From positions 27,348 through 91,347 of the forward strand of contig NZ_RZNX01000010.1 of the NCBI RefSeq assembly GCF_003994465.1: a DNA stretch of 64,000 bases. The letters run 5' to 3'. Each line of letters starts with the position of its first letter. Position 1 is the stretch's first letter. Positions 53,343 to 62,996 of the stretch are shown here, piece by piece. Made by a program: the position numbers and the translations under genes. This DNA comes from Paenibacillus zeisoli (GTDB lineage Bacteria; Bacillota; Bacilli; Paenibacillales; Paenibacillaceae). Under the pieces are notes generated by a model, which worked only from the letters and a program-made list of their open reading frames with translations, did no database searches and had not been told where the DNA came from.

Positions 53343-55088
53343 ATGAACGCTCGAATTCCAGAGATGCGCTCTACAGAAGAATTACGTGAGAAATGGATGA
53401 AGCCGGAAGTGATTACAGGTTCAGATATTTTGCTCAGAAGCCTGGTGCTTGAGGGTGTCGATTGCGTCTTCGGCTATCCGGGTGGTGCCGTATTATATAT
53501 CTATGATGCGTTATATGGATTTAACGATTTCCATCACTTGCTGACCAGACATGAGCAGGGTGCGATTCACGCAGCAGACGGTTATGCTCGTGCAAGCGGC
53601 AAAGTGGGAGTCTGTATCGCCACATCAGGTCCAGGGGCAACGAACCTGGTTACCGGAATCGCGACCGCATATATGGACTCGGTACCTCTAGTAGTGATCA
53701 CAGGGAATGTAGCGACAACCTTGATTGGTACAGATGCTTTCCAGGAGGCGGATATCACGGGGATCACGATGCCGATTACGAAGCACAGCTACCTGGTACG
53801 TGATGTGAAGGATCTTCCGCGTGTCATTCATGAAGCATTCCACATTGCGAATACAGGGCGTAAAGGCCCGGTATTGATTGATATTCCGAAAGACGTTTCG
53901 GCGGCCAAGACACTGTTTAATCCGGTTGAAACCCTGAATCTTCGCGGATACAATCCAACGGTTCAGCCGAATCGCCTGCAGCTTGATAAACTTCAAGCAG
54001 CCATTAGCGAAGCTGAGCGTCCAGTAATTATTGCAGGAGGCGGCGTAATTTACTCCGGCGGTCATGAAGCATTATTCGAATTCGTGAACAATACCGGAAT
54101 TCCGATTACGACCACGTTGCTGGGACTTGGCGCTTTCCCAAGCGGCCACGAACTCTGGATGGGCATGCCGGGTATGCACGGAACGTTCACAGCGAACCAT
54201 GGTATTCAGGAAGCGGATCTGCTCATTAATATCGGCGCACGCTTCGATGACCGGGTAACAGGAGCTTTGGGGGGCTTTGCTCCACTGGCCAAGATAGTTC
54301 ATATTGATATCGATCCGGCTGAGATTGGCAAGAATGTGCCTGCTGATATTCCAATTGTCGGCGATGCCAAGACGGTTCTTGAACTGCTGAATCAGAATCC
54401 GGTCTACACCGAGAAGGCTGATGCATGGAGACAGACCATCCAGACACGCAAGCAAGAGAAGCCGCTGAAATATATTGATTCGGATACCGAGCTCAAGCCT
54501 CAATGGGTTATTGAACATTTGAATGAGACTACACACGGTCAAGCGATTGTAACTACGGATGTAGGTCAGCATCAGATGTGGGCAGCCCAGTACTACAAAT
54601 TCAATCAACCTCGTTCCTGGATTACTTCAGGAGGACTTGGAACGATGGGATTCGGCTTCCCGTCAGCCATCGGTGCCCAAATGGCCCATCCTGAGCGCCT
54701 GGTTATCTCTATTAACGGGGACGGCGGAATGCAAATGTGCTCGCAAGAGCTTGCCATCTGCGCGATTAACAAAATTCCGGTGAAGATCGTTGTCATCAAC
54801 AATCAGGTGCTTGGCATGGTACGCCAGTGGCAGGAACTGATTTATGAGAACCGCTACAGCCACATTGACCTGGCTGGAAGCCCGGACTTCGTAAAGCTGG
54901 CTGAAGCTTATGGTGTAAAAGGGCTGCGGGCAACGAACAAGGAAGAAGCCAAGAAGATATGGCAGGAAGCTCTGGAGACTCCTGGACCGGTACTGGTTGA
55001 GTTCGTAGTACGTAAAGGGGAAAATGTATATCCGATGGTTACGCAGGGCTCCACCATTGATCAAATGTTAATGGGGGATAGCGAATGA
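53343..55088 (+). CDS. ilvB: Acetolactate synthase large subunit
   Basis: This 581-residue ThDP enzyme catalyses the first common step of valine, leucine and isoleucine synthesis. The catalytic Glu is in RHEQGAIHAADGYARA near residues 61-76. The FAD/ThDP core region GFGFPSAIGAQMAHP is present, and the ThDP-Mg motif begins GDGGMQMCSQELA and ends with NNQ. GAGGAGG precedes the ATG. It overlaps ilvN by 4 bases and is the first gene of the T-box operon. Confidence 0.97.
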   Translation: MNARIPEMRSTEELREKWMKPEVITGSDILLRSLVLEGVDCVFGYPGGAVLYIYDALYGFNDFHHLLTRHEQGAIHAADGYARASGKVGVCIATSGPGATNLVTGIATAYMDSVPLVVITGNVATTLIGTDAFQEADITGITMPITKHSYLVRDVKDLPRVIHEAFHIANTGRKGPVLIDIPKDVSAAKTLFNPVETLNLRGYNPTVQPNRLQLDKLQAAISEAERPVIIAGGGVIYSGGHEALFEFVNNTGIPITTTLLGLGAFPSGHELWMGMPGMHGTFTANHGIQEADLLINIGARFDDRVTGALGGFAPLAKIVHIDIDPAEIGKNVPADIPIVGDAKTVLELLNQNPVYTEKADAWRQTIQTRKQEKPLKYIDSDTELKPQWVIEHLNETTHGQAIVTTDVGQHQMWAAQYYKFNQPRSWITSGGLGTMGFGFPSAIGAQMAHPERLVISINGDGGMQMCSQELAICAINKIPVKIVVINNQVLGMVRQWQELIYENRYSHIDLAGSPDFVKLAEAYGVKGLRATNKEEAKKIWQEALETPGPVLVEFVVRKGENVYPMVTQGSTIDQMLMGDSE

Positions 55089-55573
55089 TGACTAAAAGCC
55101 ATGCAATTGCCGTTTTAGTAAATGACCAGCCGGGAGTACTGCAGCGTGTGTCCGGGTTGTTCGGACGCAGAGGCTTCAATATTGAAAGTATTACCGTGGG
55201 CCAATCCGAGGAGCAAGGCTTATCGCGTATGGTTATTGTCACTCACGGAGATGACAAGACACTGGAGCAGATCGAGAAGCAGCTGTACAAACTGATCGAT
55301 GTCATCAAGGTTGTTAATCTCAGCTCCAAGCCCATGGTTGCAAGAGAGCTTGCGCTCATTAAAGTCAAATCCGAGCCATCCGAGCGCCCTGAAATCATGG
55401 GACTGGTTGAAACCTTCCGCGCCGCTGTTGTTGATATTGGAACCCACAGCCTGATGGTTCAAGTTGTTGGTGACACAGAGAAAATTGATGCTATGATTGA
55501 ACTGTTGACTCCATACGGAATCCGGGAATTGTCCCGGACCGGAGTAACGGCAATGATTCGTGGTAATGCCTAA
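55085..55573 (+). CDS. ilvN: Acetolactate synthase small (regulatory) subunit
   Basis: This 162-residue protein has the N-terminal ACT domain (HAIAVLVNDQPGVLQRVSGL) followed by the ALS_ss C-terminal domain (PEIMGLVETFRAAVVDIG). It activates IlvB and confers valine feedback inhibition. The ATG overlaps the ilvB stop (ATGA). In Bacillus nomenclature it is ilvH. Confidence 0.96.
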   Translation: MMTKSHAIAVLVNDQPGVLQRVSGLFGRRGFNIESITVGQSEEQGLSRMVIVTHGDDKTLEQIEKQLYKLIDVIKVVNLSSKPMVARELALIKVKSEPSERPEIMGLVETFRAAVVDIGTHSLMVQVVGDTEKIDAMIELLTPYGIRELSRTGVTAMIRGNA

Positions 55574-55596
55574 TTAATAAATATGCAGATTAAGAA

Positions 55597-55660
55597 CCGC
55601 TCATAATGAGCGGGGGCTTGAAGGGATCATCAAGGTCCTTTGAAGCACCCGTTCATTATG
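55597..55660 (+). promoter_or_regulatory. Mutually exclusive hairpins between ilvN and ilvC
   Basis: CCGCTCAT-A-ATGAGCGG (55597-55613) is self-complementary. Its right half can alternatively pair with CCCGTTCATTATG (55648-55660), 12 of 13 positions. Both structures cannot form together. No T run follows, so the effect may be on mRNA processing or ilvC translation rather than termination. Confidence 0.5.
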
Positions 55661-55686
55661 TGGAGGGTTTATACATTCGGCGATAG

Positions 55687-56748
<1,062 letters not shown>

Positions 56749-56768
56749 TACTCTTTTTATATAGGTTT

Positions 56769-56814
56769 GACCTTTCAATGCGGCCGTGCGTAAGCGTGGG
56801 CCGCATTGAAGGTT
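56769..56814 (+). terminator. Strong hairpin between ilvC and the leuA remnant
   Basis: CCTTTCAATGCGGCC (56771-56785) pairs with GGGCCGCATTGAAGG (56798-56812), with one bulge. It is followed by TTTCTAGG, a poor T run, so partial termination or processing is as likely as full termination. Confidence 0.6.
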
Positions 56815-56859
56815 TCTAGGTATTTATTCAGTTAGTTGAAATATTCAGGAGGTGTAGTT

Positions 56860-57668
56860 ATCCGGAAAATTTATGTGTTCGATACGACGCTGAGGATTTC
56901 TTCGGTGCCAAGACCTCTCTGCAGCTGACTGAGATTGCCCGGACAAGCCGATTGGTCAGCAAGCTGACAGGTATGGTCGTTCCTGGAAACAAGGCGATCG
57001 TAGGCGCAAATGCTTTTGCCCATGAGTCCGGAATCCACCAGGATGGCATGCTCAAGGAGAAGACCACATACGAGATCATTACTCCAGAGACGATCGGGCT
57101 TAAGGAAAGTAAATTGGTACTTGGTAAGCACTCTGGCCGTCATGCTTTCCGCGAGAAGCTCGTGGACATGGGTTATGTGCTTGAAGATGAGCGGCTGAAT
57201 GACGCCTTTGCCAAGTTTAAAGTGCTTGCTGACAAGAAGAAGGATGTCACAGACGAAGATATTCTGGCCATTCTTGAAGAGAAGCTGACGGATACACCGG
57301 GGGTGTTCCATTTGGAGACAATTTACGTATCCTATGGAAATGAATCCACTCCAAAGGCTAAAGTACGTATGGCTACTCAAGACAGTGGCATCATCAAGGA
57401 GGAAGCGGAAGGCAACGGTTCTGTGGATGCGATCTACAATGCGATTGATAGAGCATCCAAGGAAGAGGTTGAACTTTCTGATTATTCCATTAAATCGATC
57501 AGCCATGGCAAGGATGCCCAAGGTGAAGTGCATGTCGTACTCACGCAGAACGGGGTATGCGTACAGGGACGAGGTATCAGCACAGATATCCTTGAGGCGA
57601 GTGCCCGAGCTTACGTAGATGCGCTAAATCGTCTTTATGATAAAAAGGCATCTGCATTTTCATATTAA
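56860..57668 (+). pseudogene. leuA: leuA (2-isopropylmalate synthase) with internal out-of-frame deletion
   Basis: AGGAGG at 56847-56852 is followed by codons reading IRKIYVFDTTLR, the N terminus of LeuA, with ATC where ATG is expected (56860-56862). After CTGAGG (56890-56895) the sequence jumps, in another frame, to EDFFGAKTSLQLTEIARTS and continues open to the stop at 57668, giving the normal LeuA C-terminal half including the GANAFAHESGIHQDG motif and the leucine-binding domain. By comparison with the family length (about 515), roughly 240 codons are missing, including DGEQ and the HxH metal site of the barrel. The remainder cannot be catalytically active. Confidence 0.88.
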
Positions 57669-57683
57669 TCATTGTTTCAGATC

Positions 57684-57735
57684 ATAAGAGACACTTTCGA
57701 AGTGGATTTCCGCTTGAGGGGTCTCTTATTATATA
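57684..57735 (+). terminator. Terminator-like hairpin after the leuA remnant
   Basis: ATAAGAGAC (57684-57692) pairs with GTCTCTTAT (57721-57729), followed by a T/A-rich tail. It may limit read-through to leuB. Confidence 0.55.
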
Positions 57736-57865
57736 AGCAACAAAATTGTCTTATAGCTATAACCTATTAACGTCATAGATTCTATATCTTTGTCTAACTA
57801 ATCTATATATGTTACAACTGAATGAGATGTTATTGGACTGAACCTAATTAAGGGAGTGGATGAGT

Positions 57866-58945
57866 ATGTCAGAAGTGAAGAAAATTGCGGTCATTGCCGG
57901 TGACGGGATTGGACCTGAAGTTGTAGCAGAAGCAGAGAAAGTATTGAAGCGCACCGAGGAGCTGTTCGGCTACCGTTTTGAAACCGAGCATGCCTTGTTC
58001 GGTGGGATTGCGATTGATGAGAAAGGTACCCCGCTTCCGCAAGATACACTAGAAATTTGTAAATCGGCAGATGCGGTATTGCTCGGTGCTGTTGGTGGGC
58101 CGAAATGGGACACGAATCCGAAGGAGCTTCGTCCTGAGACAGGACTTCTGGGCATTCGTAAAGCGCTGGGCTTGTTCTCCAACCTGCGTCCTGCAGTTGT
58201 ATTCGACTGCCTGAAGGATGCTTCCACGCTGAAGCCTGAAGTTCTTGAAGGTACAGATCTTATGGTTGTCCGCGAATTGACTGGGGGAATTTATTTCGGG
58301 GAGAAATTCCGCCGTGATACTGAACATGGTCAAGAAGCTGTTGATACCTGCGCTTATAATGTATCAGAAGTAGAGCGTATCGTGCGTCAAGCATTTGAAA
58401 TTGCACAAAAACGCCGTAAGAAGCTGGCATCTGTAGATAAGGCGAATGTCCTTGAAACCTCCCGCTTGTGGCGTGAAGTTGTAATCCGCGTCGCTCCAGA
58501 GTATCCGGATGTGGAACTTGAGCATGTGCTAGTAGACAACTGCGCAATGCAGCTCCTGAGACGTCCTTCAAGCTTTGACGTAATCGTAACCGAGAACATG
58601 TTCGGAGATATTCTAAGTGACGAAGCAGCCATGCTTACCGGATCCATCGGAATGCTCTCCTCTGCGTCCATGGGTGAAGGAAGCTTTGGACTGTACGAGC
58701 CGGTACATGGCTCCGCTCCGGATATCGCTGGTCAGAATATCGCTAACCCGATTGCTACGATTCTGTCCGTAGCCCTTATGTTCCGCTTGACCTTCGGATA
58801 TGCAGATGCTGCAGATGCAATTGAAGCCGCTGTGGCTGAGGTGTTGGATGCAGGTCATCGTACAGGTGATATTGCTGTTGATAAGAGCAAGGCAATCGGC
58901 ACGACTGCAATGGGCGACCTCATCGTAGCCGCTATGAAGAAATAA
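57866..58945 (+). CDS. leuB: 3-isopropylmalate dehydrogenase
   Basis: This 359-residue NAD-dependent enzyme catalyses the third step of the leucine branch. [17 protein letters not shown] is the N terminus. [11 protein letters not shown] (substrate loop) lies near residues 74-84, [12 protein letters not shown] near 137-148 and the dehydrogenase signature [23 protein letters not shown] in the second half. AGGGAG is 9 bases before ATG 57866; an ATG at 57860 is too close. The gene is intact although leuA upstream is broken. leuC and leuD do not follow. Confidence 0.96.
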   Translation: MSEVKKIAVIAGDGIGPEVVAEAEKVLKRTEELFGYRFETEHALFGGIAIDEKGTPLPQDTLEICKSADAVLLGAVGGPKWDTNPKELRPETGLLGIRKALGLFSNLRPAVVFDCLKDASTLKPEVLEGTDLMVVRELTGGIYFGEKFRRDTEHGQEAVDTCAYNVSEVERIVRQAFEIAQKRRKKLASVDKANVLETSRLWREVVIRVAPEYPDVELEHVLVDNCAMQLLRRPSSFDVIVTENMFGDILSDEAAMLTGSIGMLSSASMGEGSFGLYEPVHGSAPDIAGQNIANPIATILSVALMFRLTFGYADAADAIEAAVAEVLDAGHRTGDIAVDKSKAIGTTAMGDLIVAAMKK

Positions 58946-58983
58946 GAATCAGGAATGAATCATATTTAACACAATCTACTTAT

Positions 58984-58998
58984 TTATAATAATTATAA
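58984..58998. promoter_or_regulatory. PerR box upstream of the peroxiredoxin gene
   Basis: TTATAATAATTATAA is a perfect match, 15 of 15, to the PerR consensus TTATAATNATTATAA; Fur and Zur boxes differ at the outer bases. It lies 20 bases upstream of the -35 at 59018. Confidence 0.8.
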
Positions 58999-59017
58999 AA
59001 AAGAAATTCTTCTAATC

Positions 59018-59046
59018 TTGACTTTGCATTTTACCGATGATACCAT
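59018..59046 (+). promoter_or_regulatory. Probable promoter of the peroxiredoxin gene
   Basis: TTGACT (59018-59023) and TACCAT (59041-59046) have a 17-bp spacer. Confidence 0.6.
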
Positions 59047-59132
59047 TTGTATGTAATCAGTAATTGCATAAGTTGATAAAGGAAACAGCCCCCGGCTTGT
59101 TTTCTTACATATTTTCAAAGGAGGATTTTGAA

Positions 59133-59678
59133 ATGGCAGAACGTTTGGTTGGTAGACCCGCTCCGGATTTCGATCTTGAAATTGTGACTGGAGACGGAAA
59201 AGAATTTGGACGTAAGAAGTTAACAGATTACCGTGGTAAATGGTTGGTATTCTTCTTCTATCCGCTTGACTTTACATTTGTATGCCCTACAGAGATCACT
59301 GCACTTAGCGATGCTTATGAGCAGTTCAAAGCATTGGATACTGAAGTTCTGGGCGCGAGCACAGACTCTGTACACAGCCACAAAGCATGGATCAATACGC
59401 CTAAAGACAGCAATGGTCTTGGACAATTGAACTTCCCGCTTGCTGCTGACATTACTAAGAGTGTAGCTCGTGAATACGGCATTCTGATCGAAGAAGAAGG
59501 GGTTGCACTACGCGGCTTGTTCATCATCGATCCAGAAGGTGAGCTTAAATACCAAGTTGTTAACCACAATGATGTGGGACGCAGCGTGGAAGAGACTCTT
59601 CGTGTGCTTCAAGCTTTGCAATCCGGCGGATTGTGTGCAATGAACTGGAAGCCAGGCGACAAGAACCTGAACGTTTAA
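59133..59678 (+). CDS. 2-Cys peroxiredoxin (AhpC/TSA family)
   Basis: This 181-residue thiol peroxidase has the peroxidatic Cys in FTFVCPTEITA near residues 46-56 and the resolving Cys in GGLCAMNWKPGD near the C terminus, as in B. subtilis YkuU and AhpC. It reduces hydrogen peroxide and organic peroxides with a thioredoxin-type donor. AAAGGAGG precedes ATG 59133; the frame is open 23 codons further without conservation. The PerR box upstream implies peroxide induction. A terminator follows at 59702-59744. Confidence 0.94.
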   Translation: MAERLVGRPAPDFDLEIVTGDGKEFGRKKLTDYRGKWLVFFFYPLDFTFVCPTEITALSDAYEQFKALDTEVLGASTDSVHSHKAWINTPKDSNGLGQLNFPLAADITKSVAREYGILIEEEGVALRGLFIIDPEGELKYQVVNHNDVGRSVEETLRVLQALQSGGLCAMNWKPGDKNLNV

Positions 59679-59701
59679 TTTACAGCTGGACAAGTATTAG
59701 G

Positions 59702-59746
59702 AAAGCCCCCTCTTGGTGAATGACACCTAGCGAGGGGGCTTTTTAT
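59702..59746 (+). terminator. Terminator after the peroxiredoxin gene
   Basis: AAAGCCCCCTC pairs with GAGGGGGCTTT, followed by TTT. Confidence 0.93.
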
Positions 59747-59898
59747 CCCATAGACCAGGACTATTTCCTTATTTATTCAAATCTGTGTTATAAATTCCTC
59801 ACATTGAAAGGAATTTACATTTCACTTATCGAATACGTTAGAGGAAATAGGGATAAAGCGCTTCATATATTGAACCTAACTAAGGATGGTGAAGGGGA

Positions 59899-60324
59899 AT
59901 GAGTTTTTGCTGTGGAGCGAGTATGGTTGGCACGAAAGGAACTTTGAAGCATTATCGTACGCAAGTCCATAATGTTCCCCTACTTTTCTGTCCGGTCTGT
60001 CATCGGGTAGAGGTTCATTATAAGGTTGAGAATGAGTATGAGATATTGGCTGAATATGCTCATGATGACGGAGCTGCTGAGGTTGACTTTCAGGATTTTG
60101 TAATGGAAGATGAGGAGTCGATCTTCGGGAATTGTGTCAATTATGAGAGCGAAGATCCACTAGATATCGTTCAGAGTCAGATTGACATGTCACTCGATCT
60201 GCTTACGGTAGCGAAGCAAATTGAGGATGAGAAGTGGGAACGAGAATTGAAGAAGCGGCTTGCGGTAATGAGTCAAAGACGTACCAAGCTGATTCATAAT
60301 AAGAGTAAAGGCAGCACAAGATAG
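59899..60324 (+). CDS. Hypothetical protein with a CC...CxxC zinc-ribbon-like N terminus
   Basis: This 141-residue protein begins MSFCCGA and has CPVCHRVEVHY at residues 31-41, which together could form a zinc knuckle. The middle (about 50-90) is very acidic, and the C-terminal 40 residues (IEDEKWERELKKRLAVMSQRR) form a charged helix. I do not recognise the family with certainty. GGTGAAGGGG precedes the ATG. A good terminator at 60319-60354 supports a real monocistronic gene. Confidence 0.72.
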   Translation: MSFCCGASMVGTKGTLKHYRTQVHNVPLLFCPVCHRVEVHYKVENEYEILAEYAHDDGAAEVDFQDFVMEDEESIFGNCVNYESEDPLDIVQSQIDMSLDLLTVAKQIEDEKWERELKKRLAVMSQRRTKLIHNKSKGSTR

Positions 60325-60354
60325 TCTCCTGACAGGGGGACTATCTTTTTCTTT
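60319..60354 (+). terminator. Terminator after the zinc-ribbon-like gene
   Basis: AGATAGTCTCC pairs with GGGGACTATCT, followed by TTTTCTTTT. Confidence 0.9.
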
Positions 60355-60410
60355 TAGTGAAAAATGAATTGGAGACGGGGATATCCCACTTTTTTCGACA
60401 GTATCTCTGA

Positions 60411-60439
60411 TTGACGGTTCCCGGCATACTTAATATGAT
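60411..60439 (+). promoter_or_regulatory. Probable sigma-A promoter of the histidine kinase gene
   Basis: TTGACG (60411-60416) and TATGAT (60434-60439) with a 17-bp spacer, about 160 bases before the start. Confidence 0.65.
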
Positions 60440-60602
60440 GATTACAGAAGTTTTCTAGGTTTTTCCAATGTCGGACTAGCCCCAAAAAGTGTGAGGGAAA
60501 GAGAGATGTTCGCAGCAAGAGTTAGTATATACTTCTTTCGTTAGATGATGGAATATTGTCGGATAGGCAGGTACATCATTAATCAGAAAAGGGGGGGTCA
60601 AC

Positions 60603-61715
60603 TTGTTGAGTGAATTTCAAGAAACACTGCTTCAGTCAGTACAAGCATTTCAATCGACCCAACTTGTCAAAAATAAGTATGAGAATGTGCTGCAGCATCT
60701 TGATAGCGGCATTCTTTTGTTTGATAGTGATGGTGTTCTAACTTTCATCAATGTTCAGATGGCCAAGCTTCTCGAACTTCCTCGTCAGTCCCTGATTGGC
60801 TGTAATCTCCTTCAGCTGCTGCGTCATCCTTATTTAAGCCGGTTCAAGCAGAAGAAGATTGCCAGAATCTACAGGGAGACAATCTTTCATCGCCGTAAAT
60901 ATCATGAGTTAATTGATGAATATGGAAGGCACTGGCTCATTACCGTTACTTATGGAGATCAGATGGACGGAGATTTTCTCCTGAGTGTAAAGGATGTATC
61001 TGATTACAAGCAGATTGAACAGACTGCTTACCAGAATGACAAACTGGCGATGCTGGGCAAGATCTCGGCGGCCATTGCTCATGAGATACGTAATCCGCTC
61101 ACCGCAATCCGGGGATTTATCCAACTTCTGCGTCCGCACCTTCTTCAGCTTGGGAAAGATGAGTATGCTCGAATTATACTGATGGAAATCGATCGTGCGA
61201 ACGATATCATTCATGAGTTTCTTAATTCCTCAAAGCCCTCAGCCCCCCAAAAGACAGTTGTAAGTGTACCTTCCTTATTGAAGGATACACTCCTGCTTAG
61301 TGAGAGCGAAGCTCTTATGAAGGGATGCGAAATGAGACTTCAACAGATCAATGAATCTTTGCTAGTATCGATAGATGTCAAACAAATCAAGCAAGTCATC
61401 TTAAATATTATCAAGAATGCGATGGAAGCAATTGAAGAAGTGCAAGGCGACCACGCAGGAATGATTGAGATAGGCGCGAAGCAGGAAGGCAATTATGTGA
61501 ATATCTCTGTAAAAGATAATGGAAATGGAATGGACAAAACGTTGCTAACACGCCTGTTTGATCCTTTTTTCACCACAAAGGAGAAGGGGACGGGGCTTGG
61601 TCTATCTGTCAGCTACAAGATCATAAAAAACCACGGAGGAACAATTTTGGTAGACAGCATGAAGGGTGAAGGCACCGTATTTATGATATCGCTTCCATTA
61701 ACCCACCAGGTGTAA
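60603..61715 (+). CDS. Cytoplasmic PAS-domain sensor histidine kinase, sporulation-kinase-like
   Basis: This 370-residue kinase has no membrane segment. A PAS domain covers about residues 25-135. The phospho-acceptor His is in AAIAHEIRNPLTAIRGFIQLL near residue 159. The ATPase has the N box QVILNIIKNAMEAI, G1 VKDNGNGMD, F box LFDPFFTTKEKGTG and G2 GLGLSVSYKII. Layout and H box are those of Bacillales sporulation kinases (KinA-KinE group) feeding Spo0F. No response regulator is adjacent, as expected for such orphans. It starts at TTG 60603 or 60606 behind GGGGGGG. Confidence 0.9.
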   Translation: MLSEFQETLLQSVQAFQSTQLVKNKYENVLQHLDSGILLFDSDGVLTFINVQMAKLLELPRQSLIGCNLLQLLRHPYLSRFKQKKIARIYRETIFHRRKYHELIDEYGRHWLITVTYGDQMDGDFLLSVKDVSDYKQIEQTAYQNDKLAMLGKISAAIAHEIRNPLTAIRGFIQLLRPHLLQLGKDEYARIILMEIDRANDIIHEFLNSSKPSAPQKTVVSVPSLLKDTLLLSESEALMKGCEMRLQQINESLLVSIDVKQIKQVILNIIKNAMEAIEEVQGDHAGMIEIGAKQEGNYVNISVKDNGNGMDKTLLTRLFDPFFTTKEKGTGLGLSVSYKIIKNHGGTILVDSMKGEGTVFMISLPLTHQV

Positions 61716-61749
61716 ACTGCGGTTAGGTTGCAAGTGAGTTTAATTGAAA

Positions 61750-61787
61750 TAAAGGCGATGTGCATTCTTGCGCAGGCGCCTTTTTTG
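61750..61787 (+). terminator. Terminator after the histidine kinase gene
   Basis: AAAGGCG (61751-61757) pairs with CGCCTTT (61777-61783) with an inner GTGC/GCGC stem, followed by TTTTT. Confidence 0.85.
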
Positions 61788-61914
61788 ATTAAGTATGCCG
61801 GGCAACAGGGAATTGTACTGAATCGGTCAAATAACTTCAGATATAACCTTTACTTTTGCTTTTAGCTTCAAGTAAGATGAATAGTAAAACAGATGAGAGA
61901 AGGTACCTTTGCGG

Positions 61915-62874
61915 ATGAAGACGAATAATAGTAAAATTGTCGATTGCACCATACGGGACGGAGGTCTCGTGAATAACTGGGATTTCAGCGTGGAATTCGT
62001 TCAACAACTCTATGCAGGCTTGAATGAAGCAGGCGTTGATTATATGGAAATCGGATATAAGAACTCTCCAAAGCTGCTGTCGGGAGCTGATTCTGCAGGT
62101 CCTTGGCGTTTTCTGAACGATGAATTTCTACGTAAGGTAATTCCTCAGAAAGGCACAACCAAACTGTCTGCACTCGTGGACATTGGCCGTGTTGATGAGA
62201 ATGATATCCTGCCCCGCTCAGAAAGCATGCTGGATCTGATTCGTGTAGCTTGCTACATTAAGGATGTGGACAAGGCGCTTCAGCTTGTTCAGACATTCCA
62301 TGACAGAGGATACGAGACAACACTTAATATTATGGCGCTATCCAACGTTATGGAGAACGAATTGATTGAAGCCTTTGAAATGATTAATGAGAGTGTTGTT
62401 GACGTTGTTTATATTGTAGATTCATACGGAAGTCTTGATTATAAGGATATGGAGTACCTCGTTCAGAAGTTTAAGACGCATCTTCCTAATAAACGTCTGG
62501 GTGTACATACCCATAACAATATGCAGCTGGCTTTCTCTAATACACTTGTGGCGGCTCAAAACGGGGTTGAGTTCCTTGATGCCTCGGTATATGGGATGGG
62601 ACGCGCGGCAGGAAACTGCCCGACAGAGCTTCTCGTTACGCATTTGAAGAATACCCACTACAAGCTTCGCCCTGTGCTTGAAGTGCTTGAGAACCTGCTG
62701 ATTCCTCTGCGGGAGAAGGAAGAGTGGGGTTACCTGATTCCTTACATGATTACTGGAACTTTGGATGAGCATCCTCGTTCGGCTATGGCACTTCGTGCTT
62801 CTGCAGATAAAGATAAAGTGATAGGCTTTTATGATAAGTTAACGACTCCAGAAGTTAGCTTCGAGAAAAAATAA
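61915..62874 (+). CDS. HMGL-like aldolase-domain protein
   Basis: This 319-residue TIM-barrel protein of the DRE-TIM metallolyase superfamily has DCTIRDGGLVNNW near the N terminus (metal Asp and catalytic Arg), MEIGYKN on strand 2 and HTHNNMQLA near residue 200 with the HxH metal ligands. It lacks the second half of LeuA and has RDGG rather than RDGEQ, so it resembles 4-hydroxy-2-oxovalerate aldolases more than isopropylmalate synthase. The real substrate is unknown. The start is ambiguous between ATG 61915 and TTG 61909; AGAAGG lies upstream. A terminator follows. Confidence 0.82.
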   Translation: MKTNNSKIVDCTIRDGGLVNNWDFSVEFVQQLYAGLNEAGVDYMEIGYKNSPKLLSGADSAGPWRFLNDEFLRKVIPQKGTTKLSALVDIGRVDENDILPRSESMLDLIRVACYIKDVDKALQLVQTFHDRGYETTLNIMALSNVMENELIEAFEMINESVVDVVYIVDSYGSLDYKDMEYLVQKFKTHLPNKRLGVHTHNNMQLAFSNTLVAAQNGVEFLDASVYGMGRAAGNCPTELLVTHLKNTHYKLRPVLEVLENLLIPLREKEEWGYLIPYMITGTLDEHPRSAMALRASADKDKVIGFYDKLTTPEVSFEKK

Positions 62875-62884
62875 TAGATTATTC

Positions 62885-62917
62885 GAAAATCCGGCAGAGT
62901 TCTGCCGGATTTTTTTG
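62885..62917 (+). terminator. Terminator after the aldolase-like gene
   Basis: AAATCCGGCAGA (62887-62898) pairs with TCTGCCGGATTT (62901-62912), followed by TTTT. Confidence 0.93.
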
Positions 62918-62996
62918 CCAAAAAAGAAGGAAAAACGCGAAAGATGTTGAATTGTTTCAAATACGTCGATATTTACATCTGGGGGTCAGAGAGCAA

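Noticed and set aside
59720-59902. 60-codon frame before the zinc-ribbon-like gene
   Set aside because: Its start is inside the peroxiredoxin terminator and it has no ribosome binding site; its end is the ribosome binding region of the next gene.
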